This document shows, one piece after another, positions 17,775-25,927 of a stretch of 40,311 bases of DNA. The notes below the pieces were generated by a model. That model was not told the DNA's origin. It saw only the letters and a list, made by a program, of their open reading frames with translations, and did not search any database. The stretch comes from Thermoanaerobaculales bacterium. GTDB taxonomy: Bacteria; Acidobacteriota; Thermoanaerobaculia; Thermoanaerobaculales; Sulfomarinibacteraceae. Numbering within the stretch: position 1 is the first letter of the stretch; every line of letters starts with the position of its first letter. The stretch spans positions 1 through 40,311 of the forward strand of contig JARFRM010000090.1 in assembly GCA_029287235.1 (NCBI GenBank). Reading direction: 5' to 3'. The translations under genes and the position numbers were made by a program.

Positions 17775-18486
17775 CGCCACCGTCGTCCGTGTGGCGGATC
17801 TCGGATTCCGCTACCCGCGACAACGGGACGACGCCCTGCACGAGGTGAGTTGTTCGGTCGGCTCCACCGAGTGGGTCGGTCTTCTGGGACCCAACGGCGG
17901 CGGCAAGACAACCCTGCTCCGGCTGCTTCTCGGTCAGCTCGTGCCGGACACCGGAAGCATCGAGATCCTCGGCGGCCCACCGACGAAGAAGCGGCAGAGG
18001 ATCGGATATGTCCCCCAGCACACGGGCATCGACCCCAGTGTTCCCGCATCGGTGCTCGATGTAGTCCTCCTCGGCCGTCTCTCGGGCTCGACCTGGGGAC
18101 CACGCTACTCACAGCGGGACCGCGGGCTGGCCATGGCGGCCCTCGAGGAGACCCACACCGCCGATCTCGCAGATCGCGCCTGGCGGACGCTCTCGGGCGG
18201 CCAGCGTCAGCGGGTCCTCATCGCCCGAGCGCTCGCGTCGCGGGCCGATCTCCTGCTCCTCGACGAACCCACCACCGGCATCGACATCCATCGCGAGAAG
18301 GAGCTGCTGCGGCTCCTGGAACACCTCAACGAGCGCCTTCCCATCGTCATGGTGAGCCACGACATCGCGTTGGTCAGCCATCACATGGATCGCGCCCTCT
18401 GGGTCGACCGTACCGTGCGCGAGATCGACGCCCGTCATCTCGATTCGGACTCCCTCGAGCATTTCTTCCACGAGGAGCGTGTGTGA
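17767..18486 (+). CDS. znuC: zinc ABC transporter, ATPase ZnuC
   Basis: The 239-residue protein carries Walker A GPNGGGKTT at about 41-49, the Q-loop in GYVPQHTGID, the ABC signature LSGGQRQRV, Walker B LLLLDEPTTGID and the switch His in VMVSHDIALVSHH. It is the cytoplasmic motor of the zinc importer. It starts inside the last codons of znuA, and its own stop overlaps the start of znuB, so the three proteins are translationally coupled. The C-terminal residues 215-239 are acidic and His-containing (DSDSLEHFFHEERV). Confidence 0.93.
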   Translation: MTDATVVRVADLGFRYPRQRDDALHEVSCSVGSTEWVGLLGPNGGGKTTLLRLLLGQLVPDTGSIEILGGPPTKKRQRIGYVPQHTGIDPSVPASVLDVVLLGRLSGSTWGPRYSQRDRGLAMAALEETHTADLADRAWRTLSGGQRQRVLIARALASRADLLLLDEPTTGIDIHREKELLRLLEHLNERLPIVMVSHDIALVSHHMDRALWVDRTVREIDARHLDSDSLEHFFHEERV

Positions 18487-19328
18487 GTCAGTTCTTCGTC
18501 GATGCCGCGGTCAATCCCTTTCTCTGGTCGGGACTGGTTGCCGGAGGGCTCGCCAGCGTCAGCTGCGGCATCGTCGGACCCTATGTGGTGAGCCGGCGGC
18601 TGCTCTTCCTCGCCGGCGCCCTGGCGCACATCGCCATCGGTGGGGTCGGCGCCGCCATCTATCTTTCGACGGTCCATCCGACGGTCTTCGGCTGGCTCGA
18701 ACCCATCCACGGCGGACTCGTCGCCGCGCTGGTTTCGGCGCCGCTCCTGGCCGTCTTGAAGCATCGGGTGAAGGAGAGGCTCGACACCATGGTTGGCGCT
18801 CTCTGGGCGGTGGGGATGTCGGTGGGCATCCTGCTCATCAAGATCACCCCGGGCTATCACACCGAGCTCATGAGCTATCTCTTCGGCAACATCAGCTTCG
18901 TCACCCGGCGAGACCTCATCTTCCTCGCGGTTCTGAGCGCGGTGGTGATCGTCACCGCCACCCTCTTTCACCGCCGTTTTCTCGCCCTCTGCCTCGACCC
19001 GGAGCAGGCCGAGCTGCGCGGGATACCCGTTCTCACGACAGACATTGTTCTCTTTCTCCTCATCGCCGCGACGGTGATCGTGCTCACCCAGATCGTCGGT
19101 CTGATTCTGGTCATCGCCCTGCTCAGCCTGCCGGCCGCCATCGGCACCCGCCTGACGACTCGTCTCGGCCCCTCCATGGCCGTGACCTTCATCGTCTCGG
19201 CCCTGGTCACGACGCTTCCCCGGATCGCCGTCTACGGCACCCCGGTGAGCCCCGAGACGGCCATCGTCCTCGCCACCGCCGGCCTCTATCTCCTGATCGT
19301 GCTCCGACAGCGCCCGAGAGCCCGCTGA
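18483..19328 (+). CDS. znuB: zinc ABC transporter, permease ZnuB
   Basis: The GTG at 18483 lies within GTGTGA, overlapping the znuC stop by four bases. The 281-residue product has eight or nine hydrophobic helices and the ABC-3 family coupling segment near DPEQAELRGIPV, followed by TQIVGLILVIALLSLPAAIG, a family hallmark. It forms the inner-membrane channel. A much longer open frame in the same phase begins at 17850 inside znuC, but that part is Arg/Pro/His-rich and not a real extension. Confidence 0.92.
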   Translation: MSQFFVDAAVNPFLWSGLVAGGLASVSCGIVGPYVVSRRLLFLAGALAHIAIGGVGAAIYLSTVHPTVFGWLEPIHGGLVAALVSAPLLAVLKHRVKERLDTMVGALWAVGMSVGILLIKITPGYHTELMSYLFGNISFVTRRDLIFLAVLSAVVIVTATLFHRRFLALCLDPEQAELRGIPVLTTDIVLFLLIAATVIVLTQIVGLILVIALLSLPAAIGTRLTTRLGPSMAVTFIVSALVTTLPRIAVYGTPVSPETAIVLATAGLYLLIVLRQRPRAR

Positions 19329-19335
19329 TTGGGGG

Positions 19336-19362
19336 GTCCGGGTCGCCAGGAGCGACCCGGAC
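19336..19362 (+). terminator. hairpin after znuB without a T-run
   Basis: An 11-bp perfect stem (GTCCGGGTCGC/GCGACCCGGAC) with loop CAGGA lies seven bases after the znuB stop. No T-tract follows on either strand, so it may stabilise the 3' end of the transcript rather than terminate by itself. Confidence 0.5.
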
Positions 19363-19408
19363 GGCCGGAGATGAGGGTCGCCTCTGGGCGGCACGGCGGC
19401 AAGGCAGG

Positions 19409-19426
19409 TTTGAATAAAGTTTCACT
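19409..19426. promoter_or_regulatory. ARG box 1 (ArgR operator)
   Basis: TTTGAATAAAGTTTCACT matches the ARG-box consensus TNTGAATWWWWATTCANW at 16 of 18 positions. A weaker second half-match (about 13 of 18) follows at 19432-19449, so this may be a paired site. It lies upstream of argG in an island of AT-rich DNA. Confidence 0.65.
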
Positions 19427-19487
19427 CTTGATATCATTTAGAGTTCAAAAACCACTAAAATCGACCAAAAACGACGATAAATACCGG

Positions 19488-19519
19488 TTGACATTCACCC
19501 TGAAATGAATAAATATACA
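19488..19519 (+). promoter_or_regulatory. promoter of the arginine operon
   Basis: TTGACA at 19488-19493 is a perfect -35 element. The -10 element is ambiguous: AAATAT after a 17-base spacer or TATACA after 20. Both lie inside ARG box 3, so bound ArgR would block RNA polymerase. The leader to the argG start is about 30 bases. Confidence 0.6.
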
Positions 19520-19521
19520 AT
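19504..19521. promoter_or_regulatory. ARG box 3 (ArgR operator over the -10 region)
   Basis: AATGAATAAATATACAAT matches the ARG-box consensus at 16 of 18 positions and covers the presumed -10 element of the argG promoter. The cognate repressor is encoded as the ninth gene of the same operon. Confidence 0.7.
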
Positions 19522-19554
19522 CTTCACCCGGTCGCACCGGGCCAAGGAGGATGC

Positions 19555-20748
19555 ATGCGGATCGTGCTCGCCTACTCAGGAGGACTGGATACCACCTACT
19601 GCGTCGCGTGGTTGACCCGGGAGAAGGGCGCCGAGGTCGTGACAGTGACGGTCGACACCGGTGGGATGGACTCGGCGGAGTCCGAACGCATCGCGGCTCG
19701 CGCCCTCTCGGCCGGCGCCGCCGAACACCACCGCACCGATGCGCGGCAGAAGGTTTGGGACAACTTCATCGCGACCCTGGTGCGCGGCAACGTCCTGCGC
19801 GGTGCGGTCTACCCGGTCTCGGTGGCCGCCGAACGAACCCAACAGGCGGTGGAGGTCGCGAGGGTGGCGACCGACATCGGCGCCGATGCCATCGCTCACG
19901 GCGCCACCGGCGCCGGCAACGACCAGGTCCGCTTCGACATCGCCTGGAAGGTGATGGCGCCCTCGATCCCGATCCTCGCCCCCGTGCGTGAGCACGGCGT
20001 CGAACGGGAGACCTCCATCGCCTACCTCGAGGAGCACGGCCTCGAAATCCCTCCCGGCTCGGGGCGATACTCGGTCAACCGCGGCCTCTGGGGCATGACC
20101 CTCGGCGGCGGTTGGACCCACGACCCGTGGAAGGGTCCGCCCGAAGACGCCTGGTCCGAGGACACGGCGCCGTCTCCCGACCCCTCCGACCTGGTCATCT
20201 CCTGGGAAGCCGGCCTGCCGGTGAGCCTCGACGGCGAGGCGCTGGCGGGACCGGAGCTCGTGGAGGCCCTCGAAGTGAAGCTGGCGCCCTACGGCATCGG
20301 CCGCGGCATCCACCTCGGCGAGACCGTCCTCGGGATCAAGGGCCGGATCGGCTTCGAGGCCGGGGCTGCACAGGTGCTCGTGGCCTCCCACCGCGAGCTC
20401 GAGAAACTCGTCCTGACCAGGTGGCAGAGCTTCTGGAAGGACCATGTCGCCCAGTTCTGGGGCGATCGTCTGCACGAGGGACAGGCCTTCGACCCGGTGA
20501 TGCGGGACATCGAAGCGATGATCATGAGTTCGCAGCAGCGGGTGGTGGGTGACACCCGGGTCCGACTCGCCGAGGGTCGGATCCTGGTCGACGGTGTGCG
20601 CAGCCCGAACAGTCTCATGGACCCATCGGTGGCCTCGTATGGTGAGAGCCACCGACTGTGGACCGGCGACGAGGCGCAGGCCTTCGCCTCCATCGCCGGG
20701 ATTCCATCACAGCTCGCGGCCGCGGCCGGCGAGGTGCCCCCATGGTGA
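19555..20748 (+). CDS. argG: argininosuccinate synthase
   Basis: AAGGAGG precedes the ATG at 19555 (an out-of-frame ATG at 19551 is too close). The 397-residue enzyme begins with the PP-loop MRIVLAYSGGLDTT, which binds ATP, and contains AHGATGAGNDQVRFD, the citrulline/aspartate-binding segment. It condenses citrulline with aspartate, the penultimate step to arginine, in the cytoplasm. Length fits the family. It is the first gene of the nine-gene operon, under the ARG boxes. Some segments depart from the enterobacterial form and recall Bacteroidota versions, in line with the rest of the operon. Its last seven bases overlap the next gene. Confidence 0.92.
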   Translation: MRIVLAYSGGLDTTYCVAWLTREKGAEVVTVTVDTGGMDSAESERIAARALSAGAAEHHRTDARQKVWDNFIATLVRGNVLRGAVYPVSVAAERTQQAVEVARVATDIGADAIAHGATGAGNDQVRFDIAWKVMAPSIPILAPVREHGVERETSIAYLEEHGLEIPPGSGRYSVNRGLWGMTLGGGWTHDPWKGPPEDAWSEDTAPSPDPSDLVISWEAGLPVSLDGEALAGPELVEALEVKLAPYGIGRGIHLGETVLGIKGRIGFEAGAAQVLVASHRELEKLVLTRWQSFWKDHVAQFWGDRLHEGQAFDPVMRDIEAMIMSSQQRVVGDTRVRLAEGRILVDGVRSPNSLMDPSVASYGESHRLWTGDEAQAFASIAGIPSQLAAAAGEVPPW

Positions 20749-21788
20749 CCTCCAAGGTCAGGCTCGACCGGATCGCCTCATCTACCCGCAACGCGAATCT
20801 GGGATCGGAGGTGCTCATCGGCCCCGAGATCGCCTGCGAGGAGGGACGAATCCTCGCGGTCCGCATCGGCAGCGACAAGGCGGTCTACAACCAGGTCGAG
20901 GACCCCACGGGGCGCCTCATCCGCCTGCGGTCGGGCGATGTGCTGGCCGGAGTTCTCGGCGCCCGCCGGGCGTTGCGCGGATACGAGGGAGAGGTTCCGG
21001 AGACGCTCGCCGCCGGCGACAGCATCGAGGTCCTCAACCTCGGCGGCGTCCTCGGCCGCTGCACCGCCGGCAACCCCGATCTCGGCCCGCCATTCACCGC
21101 CGAGGTTCTCGGGGCCGTCCTGAGCTTCCCGAAGACGGGTGATCGCGTCGGCCGGCCGGCGTCGATTCGCCAGGGCGCAGTTCCGGCCGCAGAAGGCCTC
21201 CTCGACGGCCCGCCCATCGTCGCGGTGGTGGGGACCTGCATGGACTCCGGCAAGACGGTGGCCGCCGGAGAGGTCATCCGCGGGCTCTTCCGCGCCGGCC
21301 TCAAGGTGGCCGGGGTCAAGCTCACCGGGGTGTCGCTCCGAAGAGACGCCCTCGCCATGCTCGACGCCGGCGCCGTCGAGGCGCTCACCTTCACCGACGC
21401 CGGCGTCGTCTCCACAGATGACGAGGCCGCCCTGCCCACCGCTTTCGGTCTGCTCAATGAGCTCGCGCGGAGCACGAAGCCCGATGTCGTGGTCGCCGAG
21501 TTCGGCGATGGGATCCTCGGCGAGTACGGCGTCGCTCGGCTGCTCGAAAACCCCGCCCTCGTCGCCCGGATCGGCTCTATGGTCTGCTGCGCCCCCGACC
21601 AGGTCGGCGCCTGGGGTGCGGTCGAGATCCTCAAATCCACCTTTGGCCTGACACCGACGGCGATCTCCGGACCCGCCACCGACAACGAGGTCGGCTGCCG
21701 CTTTATCCGGGATCGCCTCGGTCTGCCGGCGGCCAACGCCCGCGCCGGCGACGGTGCCCTCGCCGGCATCGTCCGGGAGGCACTGTGA
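20742..21788 (+). CDS. P-loop protein of unknown function in the arginine operon
   Basis: I do not recognise this 348-residue protein. The N-terminal 155 residues look beta-rich (VLIGPEIACEEGRILAVRIG; VLNLGGVLGRCTAG). The second half has a P-loop at 164-172 (GTCMDSGKT) and a Walker-B-like stretch near 249-264 (VVVAEFGDGILGEYGV). The layout recalls MobB/dethiobiotin-synthetase or DUF1611 P-loop domains, without a firm assignment. It starts inside the last codons of argG and ends in the GTG of argC, so it is translated with the pathway enzymes. The operon lacks a recognisable N-acylglutamate synthase, and this is the only unassigned member. Alternatives are an ATP-dependent amidoligase-like step, a regulator or an assembly factor. 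Confidence 0.75.
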   Translation: MVTSKVRLDRIASSTRNANLGSEVLIGPEIACEEGRILAVRIGSDKAVYNQVEDPTGRLIRLRSGDVLAGVLGARRALRGYEGEVPETLAAGDSIEVLNLGGVLGRCTAGNPDLGPPFTAEVLGAVLSFPKTGDRVGRPASIRQGAVPAAEGLLDGPPIVAVVGTCMDSGKTVAAGEVIRGLFRAGLKVAGVKLTGVSLRRDALAMLDAGAVEALTFTDAGVVSTDDEAALPTAFGLLNELARSTKPDVVVAEFGDGILGEYGVARLLENPALVARIGSMVCCAPDQVGAWGAVEILKSTFGLTPTAISGPATDNEVGCRFIRDRLGLPAANARAGDGALAGIVREAL

Positions 21789-22837
21789 ATCCAACTGACA
21801 CCGGACTCAAGGCCGCGGTCGCCGGGGCCACGGGCTATGTCGGCGGTGAGCTCCTCCGTCTGCTCTCGGACCACCCTCGGATCGCCGATGTCCGCGGCTT
21901 CTCCACAACCGCCGCCGGCCGGCCGTGGTCGGAGATCCACCCGAATTTTCTCAACCGACCCGATCAACCGGTCTTTGACGCCTTCGACGCCGGTCGGGTG
22001 GGAGAGTGGGCCGACATCGTCTTTCTGGCTCTGCCCCACGGCGAGTCACAACTCATCATCGAGGCCATCGAGGAGGGTTCGCCCGAACTCGTCGTCGACA
22101 CCGCCGCGGATTTCCGCCTCAACGATCTCGACCTCGCAGAAGGCGCCTACGGAGAGCACCAGAAGCCCGAGCTGCTGGGAAGCTTTGCCAACGGCCTCGC
22201 CGACATCGAGGCCGATGCCCTCGCCGGCGCGACACGGATCGCCATTCCCGGGTGCTTCGCCACCGCGACCATGCTCTCCCTGTGGCCTCTCGCGTCCGTC
22301 CTGAGCGCCGAGTCGCACCCCGTGTGCTGGGCGGCAACGGGATCTTCCGGTTCGGGCGCCAACGCAAAGACCACCACCCACCATCCCTTCCGCGCCCACA
22401 ACTTCTACGGCTACTCTCTGGGCGGACACCGCCACGAGGCCGAGCTCGAAGAGAGACTCTCCGAGTGGTGCGGTCCCTCGGCGCCCTCATGCTCTCTGCT
22501 GACCCATTCGGCGCCGATGATCCGCGGCATCCACGCCACCCTTCGGGTGCGCCTCGCCGATCCCGTGGACGAACCCATGGAACTTCTCTACGCAGCCTAT
22601 TCCGACCGTCCCTTTGTTCACGCCCTGGACCAGCCGCCACGACTGGCCTCTGTGGTCGGCACCAATCACGCACACATCCACGCCGTGGCTCGCGACGACG
22701 GCCATGAGGTCCTGGTCCTGACCGTAATCGACAACCTCATCAAGGGCGCCGCCGGCCAGGCGGTGCAGGCCATGAATCTCTCCTTCGGCTTCACCGAAAC
22801 AGCCGGTCTCGAACAGATGGGAATCGCGCCATGCTGA
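21785..22837 (+). CDS. argC: N-acyl-gamma-glutamyl-phosphate reductase
   Basis: The 350-residue enzyme starts at a GTG overlapping the previous stop. A Rossmann motif lies near residues 11-21 (AVAGATGYVGG), and the catalytic Cys157 lies in AIPGCFATATM. The canonical motif is PGCYPT; the CFAT form here resembles Bacteroidota ArgC. The dehydrogenase domain continues with TGSSGSGANAK and HRHEAELE. It reduces N-acylglutamyl phosphate to the semialdehyde with NADPH. Whether the acyl group is acetyl or succinyl depends on the pathway variant indicated by argF'. It overlaps argD by seven bases. Confidence 0.9.
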   Translation: MNPTDTGLKAAVAGATGYVGGELLRLLSDHPRIADVRGFSTTAAGRPWSEIHPNFLNRPDQPVFDAFDAGRVGEWADIVFLALPHGESQLIIEAIEEGSPELVVDTAADFRLNDLDLAEGAYGEHQKPELLGSFANGLADIEADALAGATRIAIPGCFATATMLSLWPLASVLSAESHPVCWAATGSSGSGANAKTTTHHPFRAHNFYGYSLGGHRHEAELEERLSEWCGPSAPSCSLLTHSAPMIRGIHATLRVRLADPVDEPMELLYAAYSDRPFVHALDQPPRLASVVGTNHAHIHAVARDDGHEVLVLTVIDNLIKGAAGQAVQAMNLSFGFTETAGLEQMGIAPC

Positions 22838-23994
22838 CCACCACCCACCCCGCCGAGGTCCCGGTCTACGGCCGGCTCCAGCTGCAACCCGAACGCGGCG
22901 CCGGTTCCACCGTCGTCGGCGCCGACGGCCGGCGCTTCCTCGATCTCTATGGCGGCCACGCGGTGGCCGTCAGCGGCCACTGCCACCCCCGGGTGGTCGC
23001 CGCCATCCGCGAGCAGGCCGAACGGCTGCTCTTTTATTCCAACGCCGTGCCGCTGGAAAGCCGCGATCGGCTCTTCGGGCTGCTCGCCGAGATGGCGCCC
23101 GCGCCCCTCGATCAGGCATTCCTCGTCAACTCCGGGGCCGAGACCAACGATGTCGCCCTCCAGCTCACCCGCCGGGTCACCGGACGACGCCGTGTCATTA
23201 CCTTTGAAGGCGGGTTCCACGGACGTACCCTGGCCACCCTCGCCGTGTCCGGGATTCAGCGCTATCGCGATCTCGCCGAGGCCAGCGGAGGTCAATCGAT
23301 CCTCGATCTCACCGTGATTGCTCCCTGGGGACGGCCGGAGGTTCTTCCGGCCCTGGTCGACGAGACCATCGCGGCGGTCATCGTCGAACCGATCCAGGGT
23401 CTGGCCGGCGCGAGGGAGGTCGGCGCCGATATTCTTCGAACCCTTCGAAGAGCATGTGACGACGCCGGCGCGGTGCTCGTTTTCGACGAGGTCCAGTGCG
23501 GCTGTGGTCGCACCGGTGCCTTTACCGCGGCCCAGAGCTATGGCGTCACCCCGGACATCCTCACCCTGGCCAAGGGCATCGCTGCCGGCCTGCCCATGGG
23601 CGCGGTCCTGCTTTCTCCGCGAATCGCCAAGCATGTGTCGCAGGGAGACCTGGGCACCACCTTCGGCGGTGGGCCCATTCCCTGTGCCGCGGCTGCCGCC
23701 AACCTCGAAGTCATCCGCGATCAGAACCTCGCCGATCGGGCGTTGCATCTGGAGCGGCGGCTGCGACAGGGGCTTGCCGATCTGCCCGCCGTCACCGAGA
23801 TCACCGGTCGCGGTCTCCTTCTCGGGCTTCGCCTCGACCGCCCCGCCCGACCGGTCCAGCTGAGACTCTTCGAGCGGGACATCCTGGTCGGTTCCGCCAC
23901 CGACCCCTCGGTCATCCGTCTTCTGCCCCCATTGGTTCTCACCGAAGACGAGGTCGACACTTTCGTTCGCAGATTGCACGAGGCGCTGTCATGA
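22831..23994 (+). CDS. argD: N-acylornithine aminotransferase
   Basis: The 387-residue PLP enzyme is of class III. Visible marks are NSGAETNDVALQLTRRVTG, FEGGFHGRTLATLAVSG, the Asp of VFDEVQCGCGRTG and Schiff-base Lys248 in TLAKGIAAGLPMGA. It transfers an amino group from glutamate to N-acylglutamate semialdehyde, giving N-acylornithine. ArgD enzymes often accept both acetyl and succinyl substrates, so it does not settle the acyl group. It starts inside the end of argC and its TGA overlaps the ATG of argF'. Confidence 0.92.
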   Translation: MLTTTHPAEVPVYGRLQLQPERGAGSTVVGADGRRFLDLYGGHAVAVSGHCHPRVVAAIREQAERLLFYSNAVPLESRDRLFGLLAEMAPAPLDQAFLVNSGAETNDVALQLTRRVTGRRRVITFEGGFHGRTLATLAVSGIQRYRDLAEASGGQSILDLTVIAPWGRPEVLPALVDETIAAVIVEPIQGLAGAREVGADILRTLRRACDDAGAVLVFDEVQCGCGRTGAFTAAQSYGVTPDILTLAKGIAAGLPMGAVLLSPRIAKHVSQGDLGTTFGGGPIPCAAAAANLEVIRDQNLADRALHLERRLRQGLADLPAVTEITGRGLLLGLRLDRPARPVQLRLFERDILVGSATDPSVIRLLPPLVLTEDEVDTFVRRLHEALS

Positions 23995-25013
23995 CGAGGA
24001 AACATCTCATCGGAACGGACGAGTGGTCAGATGACGAGATCCGCTCCATCCTCGCCCGCGCCTCCGAGCTCAAGGCGGGCGCCGCCGGCGACAGCTTCAC
24101 CGGCAAGGCGCTGGTCATGGTCTTCTTCAACCCCTCGCTGCGAACGCGCACCTCCTTCGAAGTGGCCATGGCGCGCCACGGCGGCCACGCGGTGATCCTC
24201 GAACCCGGCCGCGGCGCCTGGACCATCGAGACCCGGTCCGGGGTTGTGATGGATGGAGAAGCGGTGGAGCACATCGTCGAGGCCGCCCGGGTTCTCGGCC
24301 GCTATGGCGAGGCGGTGGCCGTGCGCGCCTTTCCCAGCACCGACACCTGGGCCGAAGCACGAAGGGACGAGGTGGTCCGCGGCTTTGCTCGCCACGCCGG
24401 CGTCCCCACCATCAACATGGAGTCGGCCCGACGCCACCCGTGCCAGGGTCTGGCCGATGCCCTGACCCTGCAGGAGAACCTCGGCGAGCGGCCTCAGAGC
24501 CGTCGCTTCGTTCTCGCCTGGAGCTGGCACCCGCGAGCCCTGCCCACCGCTGTGCCGGCGTCGGCGGCCCTGGCCGCGGCGCGGCTCGGGATGGAGGTCG
24601 TCGTGGCCAGACCGCCGGGCTACGATCTGGACGCCGACGACATGGCGTCCATCGGGGCGGTGGCGAGACGCAACGGCGGTTCGGTGAGCGTCACCGACGA
24701 CCTCGACTCGGCGGTGTCCGGCGCCGACGCCGTCTACGCCAAGAGTTGGGGCTGTCTCGACGATTTCGGCGACTTTGAAGAGGAGGCCGTCCGGCGGGCG
24801 CCATACCGGGACTGGATCATCAACGAAGACCGGATGTCGTCGACCCGCGACGGCGCCGGGATCTTCCTCCACTGCCTGCCGGTACGGCGCAACGTGGTGG
24901 TGACCGACGGAGTTCTCGACGGCCCGTGGTCAAGGGTCACTCAGGAAGCGGAAAACAGGCTGCACGCACAACGAGCCGTGCTCGAAACCATGATCGCAGG
25001 GAGAAAGATATGA
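23991..25013 (+). CDS. argF': N-acylornithine carbamoyltransferase, predicted N-succinylornithine type
   Basis: The 340-residue enzyme aligns along its length with Xanthomonas AOTCase and Bacteroides SOTCase, not with ordinary OTCase. The carbamoyl-phosphate loop is FFNPSLRTRTSFE at about 45-57. The N-acyl-type segments GAWTIET, VMDGEAVEH, INMESARRHPCQ, YAKSWG and HCLPVRRNV follow in order. Residue 92, Glu in the acetyl enzyme and Pro in the succinyl enzyme, is Val here. Residue 185, Asn in the acetyl enzyme, is Pro here (HPRALPTAVP) as in the Bacteroides enzyme. Published substitution of Glu92 by Val, Ala, Ser or Pro switches the acetyl enzyme to succinylornithine, so I predict N-succinylcitrulline as the product. 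The open frame extends upstream to 23496 inside argD but starts at ATG 23991. Confidence 0.88.
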   Translation: MTRKHLIGTDEWSDDEIRSILARASELKAGAAGDSFTGKALVMVFFNPSLRTRTSFEVAMARHGGHAVILEPGRGAWTIETRSGVVMDGEAVEHIVEAARVLGRYGEAVAVRAFPSTDTWAEARRDEVVRGFARHAGVPTINMESARRHPCQGLADALTLQENLGERPQSRRFVLAWSWHPRALPTAVPASAALAAARLGMEVVVARPPGYDLDADDMASIGAVARRNGGSVSVTDDLDSAVSGADAVYAKSWGCLDDFGDFEEEAVRRAPYRDWIINEDRMSSTRDGAGIFLHCLPVRRNVVVTDGVLDGPWSRVTQEAENRLHAQRAVLETMIAGRKI

Positions 25014-25927
25014 CCGACCTCGTCAACGGACTCAAGGATGCGCTGGAGTACACCCGGCTCTACAGGGAGCAGATCTTCGTACTCAAGCTCGGTGGCGAGG
25101 TTCTGTCGTCTCCGGAGGCGCTGGACAACGTCGCGGTGCAGGTGGCGTTGCTGGAGTCACTCTCGATCCGGGTGTTGGTGGTGCACGGGGGAGGGCCTCA
25201 GGCGAGCGCGTTGTCGCGACGGATGGGTCTCGAACCCGAGATGGTGGCCGGCCGGCGAGTGACCTCGCCCGACGTGCTCGAGATTGCGAAGATGGTCTAC
25301 GGTGGACAGATCAACGTCGATGTCGTCGCCGCCCTACGCGGCCACGGCGTTTCGTCGGTGGGTCTGACCGGGATCGACGCCGGTCTCGTCACCGTCCACC
25401 GCCGCCCGCCGGTGGAGATCACCGATGACGACGGCGTCACCCGGACCGTCGACTTCGGCGAGGTCGGCGATGTCGACGCGGTGGACACCAAGCTCCTCGA
25501 CATCCTGCTGCCCCGCGGTAATGTGCCGGTGGTGGCTTCCCTGGCCGCCGACACCGAAGGCCGGATCATGAACGTCAACGCCGACACTCTCGCCGCGGTC
25601 CTCGCGAGCGCCCTCGGCGCCCAGAAACTGGTCTACATGACCGGCGCGCCCGGTCTGCTGCGCGACGCCGAGGATCCCTCCTCGCTGGTGGCCTTCGCCG
25701 CGCCCGAGGACCTCCAGGCGCTGCTCGCCAACAAGAGCGTCAAGGGCGGGATGCGGCCCAAGGTCGAGGCCTGCCTGCAGGCCGTCAAGGACGGCGTCCG
25801 CCGCACCCACATCATCGACGGCCGCACGCCGGATGCCCTCTTGCTCGAGCTCTTCACCGGTCACGGCAGCGGAACGATGATCGTCGGTGAGCGGGAGAAG
25901 CGCACCTACGAGACCGCCGGACGATGA
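25010..25927 (+). CDS. argB: N-acylglutamate kinase
   Basis: The 305-residue amino-acid-kinase-fold enzyme has FVLKLGGEVLSS near the start, VHGGGPQASALSRRMG, GLTGIDAGLV and the C-terminal nucleotide segment VKGGMRPKVEACLQAVKDGV. These match ArgB, which phosphorylates N-acetylglutamate. In this operon the natural substrate may be N-succinylglutamate. It is longer than the arginine-insensitive E. coli type. The N-terminal 15-20 residues (LVNGLKDALEYTRLYREQ) form a helix as in arginine-inhibited hexameric kinases, so feedback inhibition is plausible. Start and stop both overlap neighbours by four bases. Confidence 0.9.
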   Translation: MTDLVNGLKDALEYTRLYREQIFVLKLGGEVLSSPEALDNVAVQVALLESLSIRVLVVHGGGPQASALSRRMGLEPEMVAGRRVTSPDVLEIAKMVYGGQINVDVVAALRGHGVSSVGLTGIDAGLVTVHRRPPVEITDDDGVTRTVDFGEVGDVDAVDTKLLDILLPRGNVPVVASLAADTEGRIMNVNADTLAAVLASALGAQKLVYMTGAPGLLRDAEDPSSLVAFAAPEDLQALLANKSVKGGMRPKVEACLQAVKDGVRRTHIIDGRTPDALLLELFTGHGSGTMIVGEREKRTYETAGR

